Positions 31,985 through 42,800 of a stretch of 64,000 nt of DNA are shown one piece after another (the first letter of the stretch is position 1; the number at the start of each line of letters is the position of its first letter). This stretch comes from Micromonospora coxensis (GTDB lineage Bacteria; Actinomycetota; Actinomycetes; Mycobacteriales; Micromonosporaceae). The stretch covers positions 3,162,001 through 3,226,000 of the forward strand of contig NZ_LT607753.1 in NCBI RefSeq assembly GCF_900090295.1. The letters run 5' to 3'. The notes beneath the pieces were generated by a model that saw nothing but the letters and a program-made list of their open reading frames with translations, ran no database searches and was not told the origin of the DNA. The position numbers were made by a program, and so were the translations under genes.

Positions 31985-33619
31985 TCAGTAGCCGACGGCG
32001 GCGCCGTCGACCCGGGACTCCGTGCCCGCCACGTACCCGCCGGACGGCGACCGGAAGACCGCCTGCCCGTACCCGAAGGCGGCCCGCTCGGCGGTGACGG
32101 TGACCTCGTGCCCCCGGGCGCGCAGCCGGTCGACCAGGCCGGGCTCGGCCGCCAGTTCCGGCTCGACGAGCAGGGTCCGGCCGGTGTGCCAGTACCAGCG
32201 CGGGGCGTCCAGCGCGGCCTGCGGGTCTGCACCGGCGTCGAGGGCGGCGGAGACGAACTGCACGTGCCCCTGCGGCTGCATGTGCCCGCCCATCACCCCG
32301 AACGGCCCGACCGGCGCGCCGTCGCGGGTCAGGAAACCCGGGATGATCGTGTGGAACGGCCGCTTCGCCGGGCCGACCACGTTCGGGTGGTCGGGGTCGA
32401 GCCGGAAACCCAGGCCCCGGTTCTGCAACGCGAAGCCGTACCCGGGCAGCACCACGTGCGAGCCGAACGCCAGGTAGGTGGACTGGATGAGGCTGACCAT
32501 CATCCCGCCCGCGTCGGCGGCGCAGAGGTGGACCGTGCCGCCGCGTTCCGGCTCCCCGGCCACCGGGTCGCCGGCGGAGTCGGTGACCAGCCGCCGCCGG
32601 GCGGCCACGTACCCCGGGTCGAGCAGGGCGGCGGTCGGGGACGGCGCGCGTTCCGGGTCGGCCACGTGGGCGTGGGCGTCGGCGAAGCCCAGCTTCACCG
32701 CCTCGACCTGCCGGTGCACCCGCTCCTCGACGGTGCGCCCGGCCAGGTCCGTGCCGTCGAGGATGCCCAACGCGAGCAGCGCGGCGAGGCCCTGGCCGGG
32801 CGGCGGCAGCTCCCAGACCTCGTGGCCCCGGTAGGACACGGCGACCGGGTCGACCCAGGTCGAGGCGTGCCGGGCCAGGTCGTCGCCGGTGAGCAGGCCG
32901 CCGGTGCGCGCGGCGTGCGCGTCGAGCGCCGCCGCGATCTCGCCGGTGTAGAAGTCCGCCGCACCGGTCTCCGCGATCCGGCGCAGGGTCCGGGCGGCGT
33001 CGGGGTTGCGCCACCGCTCGCCGGGGCGGGGCGCCCGCCCGTCGAGGGTGAACACCCGGTCGAACTCGGCGTACTCCTCGCCGTGCAGACCTTCGTGCCC
33101 GGCCATGGCGCGGGCCCAGGTCGCGGCGGTGCCGGCGGAGACCGGGTGGCCGTGCTCGGCGTACCCGACCGCGTCGGCGAAGAGGTCGGCGAAGGGCAGC
33201 GAGCCGAACCGGTCGTGCAGGTCCCGCCAGCCGGCCGGCGCGCCGGGCACGGTGACCGGCAGCCAGCCCCGGGCCGGCATCGCCGGGCCGTACGCCTGCG
33301 CGCCACCGAGCGCCTCGGGCGGCGTCGCCGGCTGCCGCCCGGTCGCGGCGAGCACCACCTCACGGGTCAGCCCGGCCGGGGACCGGCCGGCGGCGTTCAG
33401 GCCGTGCAGCCGCTCGCCGTCCCAGACGATGGCGAAAAGGTCACCGCCGATGTCGTTCGACGGCGGCTGGACCACGGTCAGGGTGATCGCGGTGGCCAGC
33501 GCCGCGTCGACGGCGTTGCCGCCGCGCCGCAGCACGGCCAGGCCCGCGGCCGCCGCGAGCGGCTGGCTGGTCGCGACGGCGCCGTGAGGGGCCAGCAGCG
33601 GCAGTCGGGGGTACGCCAT
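31985..33619 (-). CDS. gamma-glutamyltransferase family protein
   Basis: A 544-residue Ntn-hydrolase of the GGT family, which cleaves gamma-glutamyl amides such as glutathione. It opens with GAVATSQPLAAAAGLAVLRRG and has the autoprocessing site RGGTVHLCAADAGG near residue 350, whose Thr would become the N-terminus of the small subunit. FALQNRGLGF, KRPFHTIIPGFL and GVMGGHMQPQGHVQ are typical. There is no signal peptide, so it appears cytoplasmic, unlike classical periplasmic GGT. The residue pattern after the catalytic Thr (VHLCAAD rather than THFSVVD) is a variant, so substrate is uncertain. Confidence 0.88.
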   Translation of the reverse strand: MAYPRLPLLAPHGAVATSQPLAAAAGLAVLRRGGNAVDAALATAITLTVVQPPSNDIGGDLFAIVWDGERLHGLNAAGRSPAGLTREVVLAATGRQPATPPEALGGAQAYGPAMPARGWLPVTVPGAPAGWRDLHDRFGSLPFADLFADAVGYAEHGHPVSAGTAATWARAMAGHEGLHGEEYAEFDRVFTLDGRAPRPGERWRNPDAARTLRRIAETGAADFYTGEIAAALDAHAARTGGLLTGDDLARHASTWVDPVAVSYRGHEVWELPPPGQGLAALLALGILDGTDLAGRTVEERVHRQVEAVKLGFADAHAHVADPERAPSPTAALLDPGYVAARRRLVTDSAGDPVAGEPERGGTVHLCAADAGGMMVSLIQSTYLAFGSHVVLPGYGFALQNRGLGFRLDPDHPNVVGPAKRPFHTIIPGFLTRDGAPVGPFGVMGGHMQPQGHVQFVSAALDAGADPQAALDAPRWYWHTGRTLLVEPELAAEPGLVDRLRARGHEVTVTAERAAFGYGQAVFRSPSGGYVAGTESRVDGAAVGY

Positions 33620-33668
33620 CCGCCATGTCTACCGCCTGCGGCGGCTCCCGGCGAGCGGTACGGGTGCG

Positions 33669-34655
33669 TCAGTGGACGCGCCGCAGCGTGCCGTCGCGGC
33701 GGATCACCCGCACTCCCCCGGGCAGGGCGGTGGCACCCTGCCCGCGCCAGTCGGTGACCAGCGCGTCGAGCGCGGCGACGTGCCGGTGCGACAGCGCGGC
33801 GGGCAGCGCGCCCAGCTCCCGCGCCCAGGCGTGCAGCACCCGGGTGCGGACCGCCTCGGGCAGGTCGGCCAGGGCCGCCACCAGGAGCCCGTCCGCCCCG
33901 GCCCGTGCCCCCGCCAGCGCGGCGCCGGCCAGGTCGTCCAGGGCGGCCGTGTCGGCGGCGACCAGTCGGGCGGTGCGGGCCAGGTTGTCCAGCACCCCCG
34001 CGCCGAGCGCCTCGACCAGCACCGGCAGCACGTCGGCCCGGACCCGGGCCCGGGCGTACGACGGGTCGGTGTTGTGCGGGTCCTCCCACGCGGTGAGCCC
34101 GAGCGCGGCGCACGCCGTACGGGTCTGCTCCCGGGTGACGTCGAGCAGCGGGCGCAGCAGCGGCACCCCGGCCAGCTCCCGGCGTCGCGGCATCCCGGCC
34201 AACCCACGCGGCCCCGCGCCCCGGGCCAGCGCGAGCAGCACCGTCTCGGCCTGGTCGTCACGGGTGTGCCCGAGCAGCAGCGCGGCGGCCCGGTGCCGGT
34301 GGGCGGCGTCCACCAGCGCCTGGTAGCGGGCGTCGCGGGCGGCGGCCTCGGGGCCACCGGGCCGTCCGGCCACGGTCACCGGGACCGCCTCCACCGGGTC
34401 GAGCCCGGCCTCGACGCCCCACCGGGCCACGTCGGCGGCGCGCCCGGCGGAACCCGCCTGCAACCCGTGGTCGACGGTGACCAGGCCGGCACGGCGACCC
34501 AGCCGGGGCGCGACGAAGGCGGTGGCGGCGGCGAGGGCCAGCGAGTCGGCCCCGCCCGAGCAGGCCACCAGGACCGGCCCGTCGCCGGGCAACCCGGTCA
34601 GCGCCCGGCGGACCGCGATCCGGATGGCGGCGACCGGCGGGGCGAGGGCGGCCAC
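33669..34655 (-). CDS. tilS: tRNA(Ile)-lysidine synthase
   Basis: A 328-residue TilS, modifying C34 of the minor tRNA-Ile to lysidine with ATP. The PP-loop VACSGGADSLALA (residues about 29-41), VTVDHGLQAGSA and LLLGHTRDDQAETVLLAL are diagnostic. The C-terminal half includes the second domain typical of actinobacterial forms. It is preceded 10 bases upstream by the metalloprotease gene, with dacB beyond it, so they form one transcript order. Confidence 0.95.
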   Translation of the reverse strand: MAALAPPVAAIRIAVRRALTGLPGDGPVLVACSGGADSLALAAATAFVAPRLGRRAGLVTVDHGLQAGSAGRAADVARWGVEAGLDPVEAVPVTVAGRPGGPEAAARDARYQALVDAAHRHRAAALLLGHTRDDQAETVLLALARGAGPRGLAGMPRRRELAGVPLLRPLLDVTREQTRTACAALGLTAWEDPHNTDPSYARARVRADVLPVLVEALGAGVLDNLARTARLVAADTAALDDLAGAALAGARAGADGLLVAALADLPEAVRTRVLHAWARELGALPAALSHRHVAALDALVTDWRGQGATALPGGVRVIRRDGTLRRVH

Positions 34656-34665
34656 GGCCGTCCGC

Positions 34666-35733
34666 TCAGCCGGCGGTGGGGGTGGCGCCGGCCGGCCCGT
34701 GCACCCGGGCCACCCAGGCGTCCGGGTCGCCCAGCTCGTCCAGCCGGGGCAGGGTCAGCGGGGAGCCGAAGATCTTGTTGAAGCCGTCCATGCCGACCCG
34801 GTCGACGACGCCGTGCACGAACTTGCGGCCCTCGGCGTACTGGCGCATCTTGACGTCCACGCCGAGCAGGCGGCGGATCGCCTTCTCCAGCGGGTTGCCG
34901 GCCTCGCGACGCCGGTTGAACGCCGCCCGGATCCGCTCCACGCTCGGGATGACCTGCGGGCCGACACCGTCCATCACGAACTCGGCGTGCCCCTCCAGCA
35001 GCGTCATCAGGGCGGTGAGCCGGTCCAGCACGGCCCGCTGGGCGGGGGTCTGCACGATGTCGAGGACGCTGGTCCGGCTCTCCGGGTCCTTCACCGCGTC
35101 GGAGAGCGTGGAGACGCCCCGGCGCAGCCGCTCCAGCAGGTGCTCGCTGCCCTGCGAGGCGTCCACGAACGCCTGCACCTCGCCGAGGAAGTACGCCCGC
35201 ATCCACGGCACCGCGGTGAACTGGGTGCGGTGGGTGACCTCGTGCAGGCAGACCCAGAGCCGGAAGTCGCGCGGGTCGGCCTCCAGCTTCCGCTCCACCT
35301 CGACGATGTTCGGCGCGACCAGCAGCAGTTGGCCGGGATCGGCGGAGAAGACCTCGTACTGGCCGAGGACCCGGCCGGAGAGGTACGCCAGCACGGTGCC
35401 GGCCTGCACGCCGGTCACCCGCGAACCGACCGCCTCGGTGAGCGGGCCGGGACGCTTGTCGCCGGAGAGCCGGCTGACCAGCGGGGTGATCACCTCACGC
35501 AGGCCGGCGATGTTGGTGGCGGCCCAGTCCCGCCGGTCGACCACCCGCACCGGCGGGTGCGACACCTGCGAGCGCAGCCCGGTGTAGTCGGCGACGTGCC
35601 CGGCCGCCTCGTCGGTGAGCCGCCGCAGCTCGCCGACCGCCTCGGCGGCCTCCGCGTACGACACACGCGGGCCCGACTTGCCCAGCGCCCCCGCGGTCGC
35701 GGCGGCCAGATCCCAGTCCACGAACTGCGCCAT
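34666..35733 (-). CDS. zinc-dependent metalloprotease (COG5282)
   Basis: A 355-residue actinobacterial metalloprotease with the zinc motif LHEVTHRTQF (HExxH near residue 163) and a second conserved helix EGHAEFVMDGVG near 240, where a third ligand probably lies. Homologues such as Rv3626c are sometimes labelled coenzyme F420 biosynthesis-associated, but the substrate is unknown. The start ATG at 35733 gives MAQFVDWDLAAATAG; no signal peptide. Position between dacB and tilS is conserved across actinobacteria. Confidence 0.88.
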   Translation of the reverse strand: MAQFVDWDLAAATAGALGKSGPRVSYAEAAEAVGELRRLTDEAAGHVADYTGLRSQVSHPPVRVVDRRDWAATNIAGLREVITPLVSRLSGDKRPGPLTEAVGSRVTGVQAGTVLAYLSGRVLGQYEVFSADPGQLLLVAPNIVEVERKLEADPRDFRLWVCLHEVTHRTQFTAVPWMRAYFLGEVQAFVDASQGSEHLLERLRRGVSTLSDAVKDPESRTSVLDIVQTPAQRAVLDRLTALMTLLEGHAEFVMDGVGPQVIPSVERIRAAFNRRREAGNPLEKAIRRLLGVDVKMRQYAEGRKFVHGVVDRVGMDGFNKIFGSPLTLPRLDELGDPDAWVARVHGPAGATPTAG

Positions 35734-35790
35734 GCACCCACCGTACCCGCGCCGGAACACCCCGGCCGGGCGCGCGACGGCAGGGCCGGA

Positions 35791-37611
35791 TCAGCGGCAG
35801 CCGCAGGCGGCCAGCGCGCCGGTGATCCGGTCGAGGGCCTGCCGGGTGACGTCCGGGTCGCCGGCCGGGGCCCGGTCGGTGAGCACGGCGAAGGTGAGCA
35901 GCCGACCCTCGGCGGTGGTGACCAGCCCGGCGATGGCGTGCACCCCGGTCAGCGTGCCGGTCTTGGCCCGCACCGCCCCGGCGCCGGCCTTCGTGGCGGC
36001 GGCCCGGTACCGGTCGCCGAGGGTGCCGGACCAGGCGCCGACGGGCAGGCCACCGAAGATGCCGGCCAGCTCGGGGTGGTCGCCCTTGCCGGCGAGCGCG
36101 ATCAGGTCGGTCAGCAGGGACGGGCTGATCCGGTTCTTCCGGGACAGCCCGCTGGCGTCGGAGAGGGTGATCTCGTCGGCGGGCAGCCCCAGTTCGGCGA
36201 GGACCGCGTCCATCGCCGCCGCCCCGCCGCTGAACGAGGCGGGCTGGTTGCGGGCCAGCGCCACCTGGCGGGCCAGCGCCTCGGCGACCACGTTGTCGGA
36301 GTCGCTGATCATGATGTCGACCAGCCGGATCATCGGCAGCGACTCGACCTTGCCCAGCTCGGCGCCGGGTGCCGGGGCGGCGCCGGTCGAGGCGCCCGCG
36401 TCGGCCGGGGCTCTGCCCTTCGTCACCGGGGCGTCACCCAGCCCGAGCAGGCGGGCGAAGGCACGGCCGGCGGCCAGGTCGGGCTGCGGGTCGCGCTGCG
36501 CCGCGCCGTGGGTGTCGTCGAAGGTCCGCCGGGCGGTCTCCGGGTCGGTCCGCGCGCCGTCGGTCATCAGCGCGGTGATCGCCGCGCCGTACCCGCCGGT
36601 GGGGATGTCGGGGTCCCAGCCGGGGGCGTGCACCGGGCCGGGGAAGAGGGTGGAGTCGACGATCACCCTGGTCGGGGCGGTGCCGCCGAGCGCCTGTTTC
36701 ACCTGCGCGGCGAGGGTGTCGAGCCGGGCCGCACCGGGATAGAAGCCCTTGCCGTCGACCGCCAGCGTCGGGTCGCCACCGCCGACCAGGACCACCTCGC
36801 CGGGGTTGGCGCCGGCCACCGCGCGGGTGGGGATCCGGTGGCCGGGGCCACGGGCCTCCAGCACGGTCACCCCGGTGGCCAGCTTGGTCACCGAGGCGGG
36901 CACGGTGCCGTCGTCGCCGCCCCGGGTGAAGAGCGACTGTCCCGTCGTCACGTCCGCCACCGACACGTTGACCCGGCTGCCGAGCGCCGGCTGGCCGAGC
37001 AGCGGGTCGAGCGCGGCGCGCACCCCGTCGGGGGTGGGCTGCGGCGCGCCCGCGTCGGGGCCGGCGAGCACCGGCGCCGGGTCGGGCTCGGGCGCGCGGG
37101 CGGTGGCCGGCGGGTCGGCCTCGTCGCCCAGCCAGCCGGCGACCGGGCCGGGTCGGACCAGCACGGCGAACCCGGCCAGCGCGAGCAGCAGCACGGCGAC
37201 GAACGCGGCGACCGGCAGCAGCCGGCGTCGGCGGCGCGGCGCGGGGGCGGGTGGGGACGGCGGGTTGGCCCCGGCCGGCGGCGGGGAGACCGGCACGGCG
37301 CCCACGGCCGGCGAGACCGGCACCGGACCGGACGCCGGGGACACCGGCGTCGAGCCGTACACCTGGGAGCCGGCGGGCCGGGCGGAGCCGGCGGCCGGCG
37401 GCGGGCCGGACGGGACACGGGCCGATCCGGCGGCGGGCCGGTCCGGGCCCTGCGGAGGCCGGTCGGAGCCGGGGCCGGACGGGCCCGCGGACCGGTCGGA
37501 CGGGTGGACACCGGGCACCCGGACCCGGCCACTGGCGGCCCCGGAACCGGATCCGCCGGATCCGCGTCCGTCAACCCCGTCCGGGCGGTAGTGTGAATCT
37601 TCCCTCCCCAC
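35791..37611 (-). CDS. dacB: D-alanyl-D-alanine carboxypeptidase/endopeptidase (PBP4 type)
   Basis: A 606-residue class C penicillin-binding protein that trims peptidoglycan stem peptides. A Pro/Gly/Ser-rich cytoplasmic region of about 135 residues precedes a membrane anchor ([20 protein letters not shown]). The catalytic triplets are in place: SVTK (active-site Ser in [10 protein letters not shown]), SDN in [12 protein letters not shown], and KTG in [13 protein letters not shown]. The GTG start at 37611 is preceded by GGAGGGGG about 5 bases upstream. The long disordered N-terminus is larger than in mycobacterial homologues. Convergent or divergent neighbours: ppa lies 153 bases away on the opposite strand. 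Confidence 0.95.
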   Translation of the reverse strand: MGREDSHYRPDGVDGRGSGGSGSGAASGRVRVPGVHPSDRSAGPSGPGSDRPPQGPDRPAAGSARVPSGPPPAAGSARPAGSQVYGSTPVSPASGPVPVSPAVGAVPVSPPPAGANPPSPPAPAPRRRRRLLPVAAFVAVLLLALAGFAVLVRPGPVAGWLGDEADPPATARAPEPDPAPVLAGPDAGAPQPTPDGVRAALDPLLGQPALGSRVNVSVADVTTGQSLFTRGGDDGTVPASVTKLATGVTVLEARGPGHRIPTRAVAGANPGEVVLVGGGDPTLAVDGKGFYPGAARLDTLAAQVKQALGGTAPTRVIVDSTLFPGPVHAPGWDPDIPTGGYGAAITALMTDGARTDPETARRTFDDTHGAAQRDPQPDLAAGRAFARLLGLGDAPVTKGRAPADAGASTGAAPAPGAELGKVESLPMIRLVDIMISDSDNVVAEALARQVALARNQPASFSGGAAAMDAVLAELGLPADEITLSDASGLSRKNRISPSLLTDLIALAGKGDHPELAGIFGGLPVGAWSGTLGDRYRAAATKAGAGAVRAKTGTLTGVHAIAGLVTTAEGRLLTFAVLTDRAPAGDPDVTRQALDRITGALAACGCR

Positions 37612-37764
37612 GACCCCCTCCTTCCGCGTGCGGAACCAGCCTGGGCGACACTACTTCGGTCCGAAGACTATGCGGCGTCCGGAGCCGGCGGGTGGCCATT
37701 CACCCGTACCGGGGGCGTCAGTGGTTCCGTTCAGCCAGCGTGGGCAGACGAGGGAGCGTGGAAG

Positions 37765-38271
37765 ATGGATTTCGACGTCACGGTTGAGATCCCGAAGGGT
37801 CACCGCAACAAGTACGAGGTGGACCACGTGACCGGCCGGATCCGGCTGGACCGCACCCTGTTCACGTCGACCCAGTACCCGGCCGACTACGGCTTCATCG
37901 AGGGCACCCTGGGCGAGGACGGCGACCCGCTGGACGCCCTGGTGCTCGTCCCCGAGCCGACCTTCCCGGGCTGTCTGATCCGCTGCCGCACGATCGGCAT
38001 GTTCCGGATGACCGACGAGAAGGGCGGGGACGACAAGGTCCTCTGCGTGCCCTACGAGGACCCGCGCCAGGAGCACCTGCGCGACATCCACCACCTGGGC
38101 GAGTTCGACCGGCTGGAGATCCAGCACTTCTTCGAGGTCTACAAGGACCTGGAGCCGGGCAAGTCGGTCGAGGGCGCGACCTGGGTCGGCCGGGTCGAGG
38201 CCGAGGCCGAGATCGCCGCGTCGTACCGGCGGGCCAAGGAGGCCGAGGAGCGCGGCGAGTCCACGCACTGA
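37765..38271 (+). CDS. ppa: inorganic pyrophosphatase
   Basis: A 168-residue family I soluble pyrophosphatase that hydrolyses PPi and drives biosynthesis forward. The metal-binding signature [11 protein letters not shown] (Asp cluster) and [16 protein letters not shown] are present, with [13 protein letters not shown] at the substrate pocket. Length is normal. It is divergent from dacB, as in M. tuberculosis (Rv3627c/Rv3628), and ends in a strong hairpin. Confidence 0.97.
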   Translation: MDFDVTVEIPKGHRNKYEVDHVTGRIRLDRTLFTSTQYPADYGFIEGTLGEDGDPLDALVLVPEPTFPGCLIRCRTIGMFRMTDEKGGDDKVLCVPYEDPRQEHLRDIHHLGEFDRLEIQHFFEVYKDLEPGKSVEGATWVGRVEAEAEIAASYRRAKEAEERGESTH

Positions 38272-38286
38272 CGACCAGCACGTCGC

Positions 38287-38314
38287 GAAGGCCCGGGCAT
38301 CCGCCCGGGCCTTC
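38287..38314. terminator. bidirectional terminator between ppa and eccD
   Basis: A perfect 12-bp inverted repeat, GAAGGCCCGGGC (38287-38298) and GCCCGGGCCTTC (38303-38314) with a 4-nt loop, 15 bases after the ppa stop and 10 before the end of the convergent eccD. It can serve both genes. Confidence 0.85.
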
Positions 38315-38324
38315 GTCGTCGGGG

Positions 38325-39725
38325 TCAACCGAGCAGGCCGCGCGCGGCGTCGTAGAGGTCCAGCACCGCGCAGGCCACCGGCACCACCGCCACCACCAGC
38401 GCGGTGTCGGTCAGGTCGGCCACCCGACCGAGGTACGGCGAGACCGGCCGCCGCGCGTACGTCGTGCCCGCCGCCACGGCGGTGAGCGCAACCAGCAGCC
38501 CGCCCACCGCGAGCGCGAGCAGGCCGGCGGCACCGGCGCCGGTGGCCAGCAGCACGCCCAGCACCCCGAACCCGGCCAGCCCGGCCAGCACCGGCGGCAC
38601 CCGGTGGCGCACCGCCACGAAGAGCCGGGTACGCAGCAGCAGCACCGCGGCGCTGACCGCCACCAGCAGCCGCCCGGCCACACCCCCGGTCACCCCGAGC
38701 ACGTACGCGGCGACGACCGCCAGCACGGCGTGCCCGATGAGCATCCCGGTCAGCATCTCCTCGGTCCGGGCCACCGCCGCGTGCACCCGGGCCCGGTCCG
38801 GCAGGTCCCGCACGCCGTCGGGGCCACCGGCCGGCCCGCTCGGCAGGGTGATCGGCGGCAGCGGCATCTTGCCCAGCCGGATGGCCAGCAGCGGCAGCGC
38901 GCCGACGGCGAAGACCAGCACGCAGGCCAGCACCGCGGCGGTGCCGGCCGGGTCGAGCAGCAGCCCACCCAGGGCGGCCGGGGCGCCGACCACGCCGACG
39001 GTCGCGCCGGCCACGAAGATCCGCAGCCGGGTGGCGACACCGAGCAGACCGAGCACCGCGACCAGCAGCAGCGCCACCGAGCCGGCCAGCAGCTCCGGAG
39101 CGCCCAGCCAGGGCAGCGGGCCGAACACCCCGACCGGGTCGCCGGAGGCGACCGCGAGGGCGCCGGCGGCGAAGGCGTACGGCAGCGCGTACCCGGCGAG
39201 GGTGGCGCCGGTCGCGCCGTCGCCGTACGCCCGGGAGGCGACCGCGCCGGCGACGCAGAGCAGCAGCGCCACGGCGACCGCGACCGGCCAGCCGGCGCGG
39301 TGCTGCGGCCCGCCGGCCAGGAGGGCGACCAGCCCGACGGCGAGCGGCACGCCCGCCCCGGCGAGCGTGGCGGCCCGGGTGGCGGCCGGCGACCAGGCGC
39401 TGCCCCGGCGGCGGGCGCCGTCGGCGATCGCCTCGACCACGTCGTCGTACTCCAGTTCCGGCCACTGGTCGTGGGCCGGCACGAGGTGCAGGACCTCGCC
39501 GTCGCGCACCCCCTGGGGCAGCAGCGCCTGCGCGGTGGCCAGCACCGCGCCGTCGGTACGCCGCAGCACCCAGCCGCCGTGCCGCTCGCCGTCGTCGGCC
39601 AGCCCTTCGCCCGCGTGCCGCAGCACCTCGGGCAGCAGCTCGGCAAGCGGAACCTGCTCCGGCAGGGCCACGTCGACGCGCCGCCCGGGGGCGCTGATGG
39701 TGACCCTGGCCAGCCCGGTGGTCAT
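38325..39725 (-). CDS. eccD: type VII secretion membrane protein EccD
   Basis: A 466-residue EccD homologue. The N-terminal about 85 residues form the ubiquitin-like YukD domain (MTTGLARVTISAPGRRVDVA onward), followed by a cytoplasmic linker and about eleven membrane helices that create the vestibule of the ESX core complex. PITLPSGPAGGPDGVRDLPD is a charged loop in the middle. It is divergent from eccC with a 100-base gap. No eccB or eccE is found nearby. Confidence 0.88.
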   Translation of the reverse strand: MTTGLARVTISAPGRRVDVALPEQVPLAELLPEVLRHAGEGLADDGERHGGWVLRRTDGAVLATAQALLPQGVRDGEVLHLVPAHDQWPELEYDDVVEAIADGARRRGSAWSPAATRAATLAGAGVPLAVGLVALLAGGPQHRAGWPVAVAVALLLCVAGAVASRAYGDGATGATLAGYALPYAFAAGALAVASGDPVGVFGPLPWLGAPELLAGSVALLLVAVLGLLGVATRLRIFVAGATVGVVGAPAALGGLLLDPAGTAAVLACVLVFAVGALPLLAIRLGKMPLPPITLPSGPAGGPDGVRDLPDRARVHAAVARTEEMLTGMLIGHAVLAVVAAYVLGVTGGVAGRLLVAVSAAVLLLRTRLFVAVRHRVPPVLAGLAGFGVLGVLLATGAGAAGLLALAVGGLLVALTAVAAGTTYARRPVSPYLGRVADLTDTALVVAVVPVACAVLDLYDAARGLLG

Positions 39726-39757
39726 CGACTGGTCTCCATATCGATCGGGAGCGGTGG

Positions 39758-39786
39758 CTGACGGACGACAGGACTTTACCTACCAT
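39758..39786 (+). promoter_or_regulatory. possible promoter of eccC
   Basis: CTGACG (39758-39763) and TACCAT (39781-39786) with a 17-base spacer resemble sigma-70-type boxes in the divergent eccD/eccC region; transcription would begin about 33 bases before the eccC GTG. Confidence 0.4.
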
Positions 39787-39825
39787 GAGCCAGGCTCGGG
39801 TTACCGAGCGCCACAGGGAGGCCTC

Positions 39826-42800
39826 GTGTCCACTGTCGTCATCAAGCGGCCACCGCGCCGTCCGGCCCCGGAGATCCCGGTCGGTGAGCTGCCCGTCGAG
39901 GCGCCTCCGGAGATCCCGGCGGTGACCGGCGGCCGGTGGCAGCAGGCGTTGATGGTGCTGCCGATGCTGGGCGGCACGGTGGCGATGGCGATGATGTTCG
40001 GCCGGGGCGGCGGCGCCTACTCGTACGTGGTGGGCGGGCTGTTCGGGCTCTCCAGCCTGGCGATGCTGGTGACCTCCTGGGGCAGCGCCTCGGGCACCCC
40101 GAAGAAGTCCGAGATGATGGCGGCCCGCCGCGAGTACCTGCGGCACCTCACCGCGCTGCGCCGCCGGGTCCGGCAGACCGCCCGGCAGCAGCGGGCCGGC
40201 CTCTACTACCGCCATCCCGACCCGGGCCGGCTCTGGTCGACGGTGGACAGCCACCGGGTGTGGGAGCGCCGGCCCGGCGATCCGGACTTCGCCGTGGTCC
40301 GGGTCGCCGTCGGGCCGCAGACCCTGGCCACCCCCCTGGTCCCCCCGGTCACCCGGCCGCTGGAGGAGCTGGAGCCGATGACCGCCGGGTCGCTGCGGCG
40401 CTTCCTCGACGCGTACTCGGTGGTGCCGGACCTGCCGGTGGCGCTCTCCCTGCGCGGCTTCGCCCGGGTCCACGTCAAGGGCGAGCCGGGCGTCGGCTCG
40501 CCACCCACCGGCTCCCCCGCCGCCCAGGCGCTGGCCCGGGCGGTGCTCACCCAGCTCGCCGTCTTCCACGCCCCGGACGAGCTGCTCATCGCCGTCTGCG
40601 CCGGGCCGGAACGGCGCGCGCTGTGGGAGTGGGTGAAGTGGCTGCCGCACGCGCACCACCCCGTCCACACCGACGCGCTCGGCCCGGTGCGGCTGGTCAC
40701 CAGCTCCGCCGCCGAGCTGGAAAGGCTCCTCGACGACGTGCTGGGCAGCCGGTCCCGGTTCAGCCCGGCCGGCCCGGCCACCGACGGCCCGCACGTGGTG
40801 GTGCTCCTCGACGGCGGCGACCTGACCGGGGCCACCGACCTGACCGGCGACGGCGGCATCGACGCGGTCACCGTGATCGACCTGGACACCCCGCCGCCCC
40901 GCCTGCTCGACCGGTACGCCCTCCTGCTGGAGCTGCGCGGCCACCGGCTGCACTCCTGGTCCGTCGAGGGGCACGCGGAGGTGGGCACCGCCGACCGGCT
41001 GGAGCCGGCCGACGCCGAGGCGGTGGCCCGCCGGCTCGCCCCGCTGCGGCTCGCCACCGCCGTACGGGGTGGGGAGGCCGCGCCCGGGGCCGAACCGGGC
41101 CTGCCCGAACTGCTCGGCATCGGTGACCCGGAGGGCTTCACCGCCGAGCAGGGCTGGGCGCCCCGCTCGCCCCGGGAACGGCTCCGGGTGCCGATCGGGG
41201 TGGGCGCCGACGGCGGCGCGATCGACCTGGACCTCAAGGAGTCGGCGCAGGACGGGATGGGCCCGCACGGGCTGCTGATCGGCGCGACCGGCTCCGGCAA
41301 GTCGGAGCTGCTGCGCACCCTGGTGCTGGGCCTGGCCGCCACGCACAGCTCGGAGCAGCTCAACTTCGTGCTGGTGGACTTCAAGGGCGGCGCCACCTTC
41401 GCCTCCTTCGACCGGCTGCCGCACACCGCCGCCGTGATCACCAACCTGGCCGACGCGCTGCCGCTGGTCGACCGGATGGTGGACGCCATCAACGGCGAGC
41501 TGATGCGCCGGCAGGAGCTGCTGCGCCGGGCCGGCAACTTCGCCAGCCTGCGCGACTACGAGCGGGCCCGGGCCGCCGGCACCCCGCTCGCCCCGCTGCC
41601 GTCGCTGCTGCTGATCTGCGACGAGTTCTCCGAGCTGCTGTCGGCCAAGCCCGACTTCATCGACCTGTTCGTCCAGATCGGACGGCTGGGCCGGTCCCTC
41701 GGCGTGCACCTGCTGCTGGCCAGCCAGCGTCTCGAGGAGGGGCGGCTGCGCGGGCTGGACACCCACCTGTCGTACCGGATCGGGTTGCGGACCTTCTCGG
41801 CGCTGGAGTCCCGGACGGTGCTCGGCGTGCCCGACGCGCACGAGCTGCCCCGCTCCCCCGGCCACGGCTACCTGCGCGCCGGCACCGACCCGCTGGTCCG
41901 GTTCCGGGCCGCGTACGTCTCCGGGCCGGTCCGCCGCCGTGGCGGCGCGGGCGGTGGCGGGGCCGGCGGCACGCCCCGGCTGCTGACCTTCTCCACCCAC
42001 CTGGTGCCGGTGCCCGAGCCGGCCGCCCCGGCGGCGCTGACCGCCGTCGAGGAGGAGGCCGAGAGCCTGCTCGACGTGCTGGTCGGCCGGCTCGCCGGGC
42101 AGGGCCCACCGGCCCACCAGGTGTGGCTGCCGCCGCTGGACCGGGCCCCCACCCTCGACGAGCTGCTCGGCCCGGCGGGCGCCGACCCGCAGCGCGGCCT
42201 CACCGTCGCCAACCCGGAGCTGCACGGCGCGCTCCAGGTGCCGGTGGCGCTGGTGGACAAGCCCTTCGAGCAGCGCCGCGACCTGCTCTGGCTGGCGCTG
42301 GACGGCGCCGCCGGGCACGTCGCCGTGGTCGGCGCGCCGCAGAGCGGCAAGTCGCACGCGCTGCGCACCCTGGTCTGCGCGCTGGCGCTGACCCACACCC
42401 CGGCCGAGGCGCAGGTCTACTGCCTGGACTTCGGCGGTGGCGGGCTGGCCGCGCTGCGCGACCTGCCGCACGTCGGCGGGGTGGCCGGTCGCGCCGACCC
42501 CACGGTGGTCCGCCGGACGATCGGCGAGATCGCCACCCTGCTCGCCGAGCGGGAACGCCGCTTCGCCGAGCTGGGGGTGGAGTCCATGGCGGCCTGGCGG
42601 CAGCGGCGGTCCGCGCTGGCCGCGGCCGGCCAGCCCACCGTCGACCCGTACGGCGACGTGTTCCTCGTCGTGGACGGTTGGGCCACCCTGCGGGGCGAGT
42701 ACGACGACCTCGAACCCCTGATCACCGACCTGGCCACCCGGGGCCTGTCGTACGGGGTGCACGTGGTGGCGAGCGCGGTGCGCTGGATGGACTTCCGGCC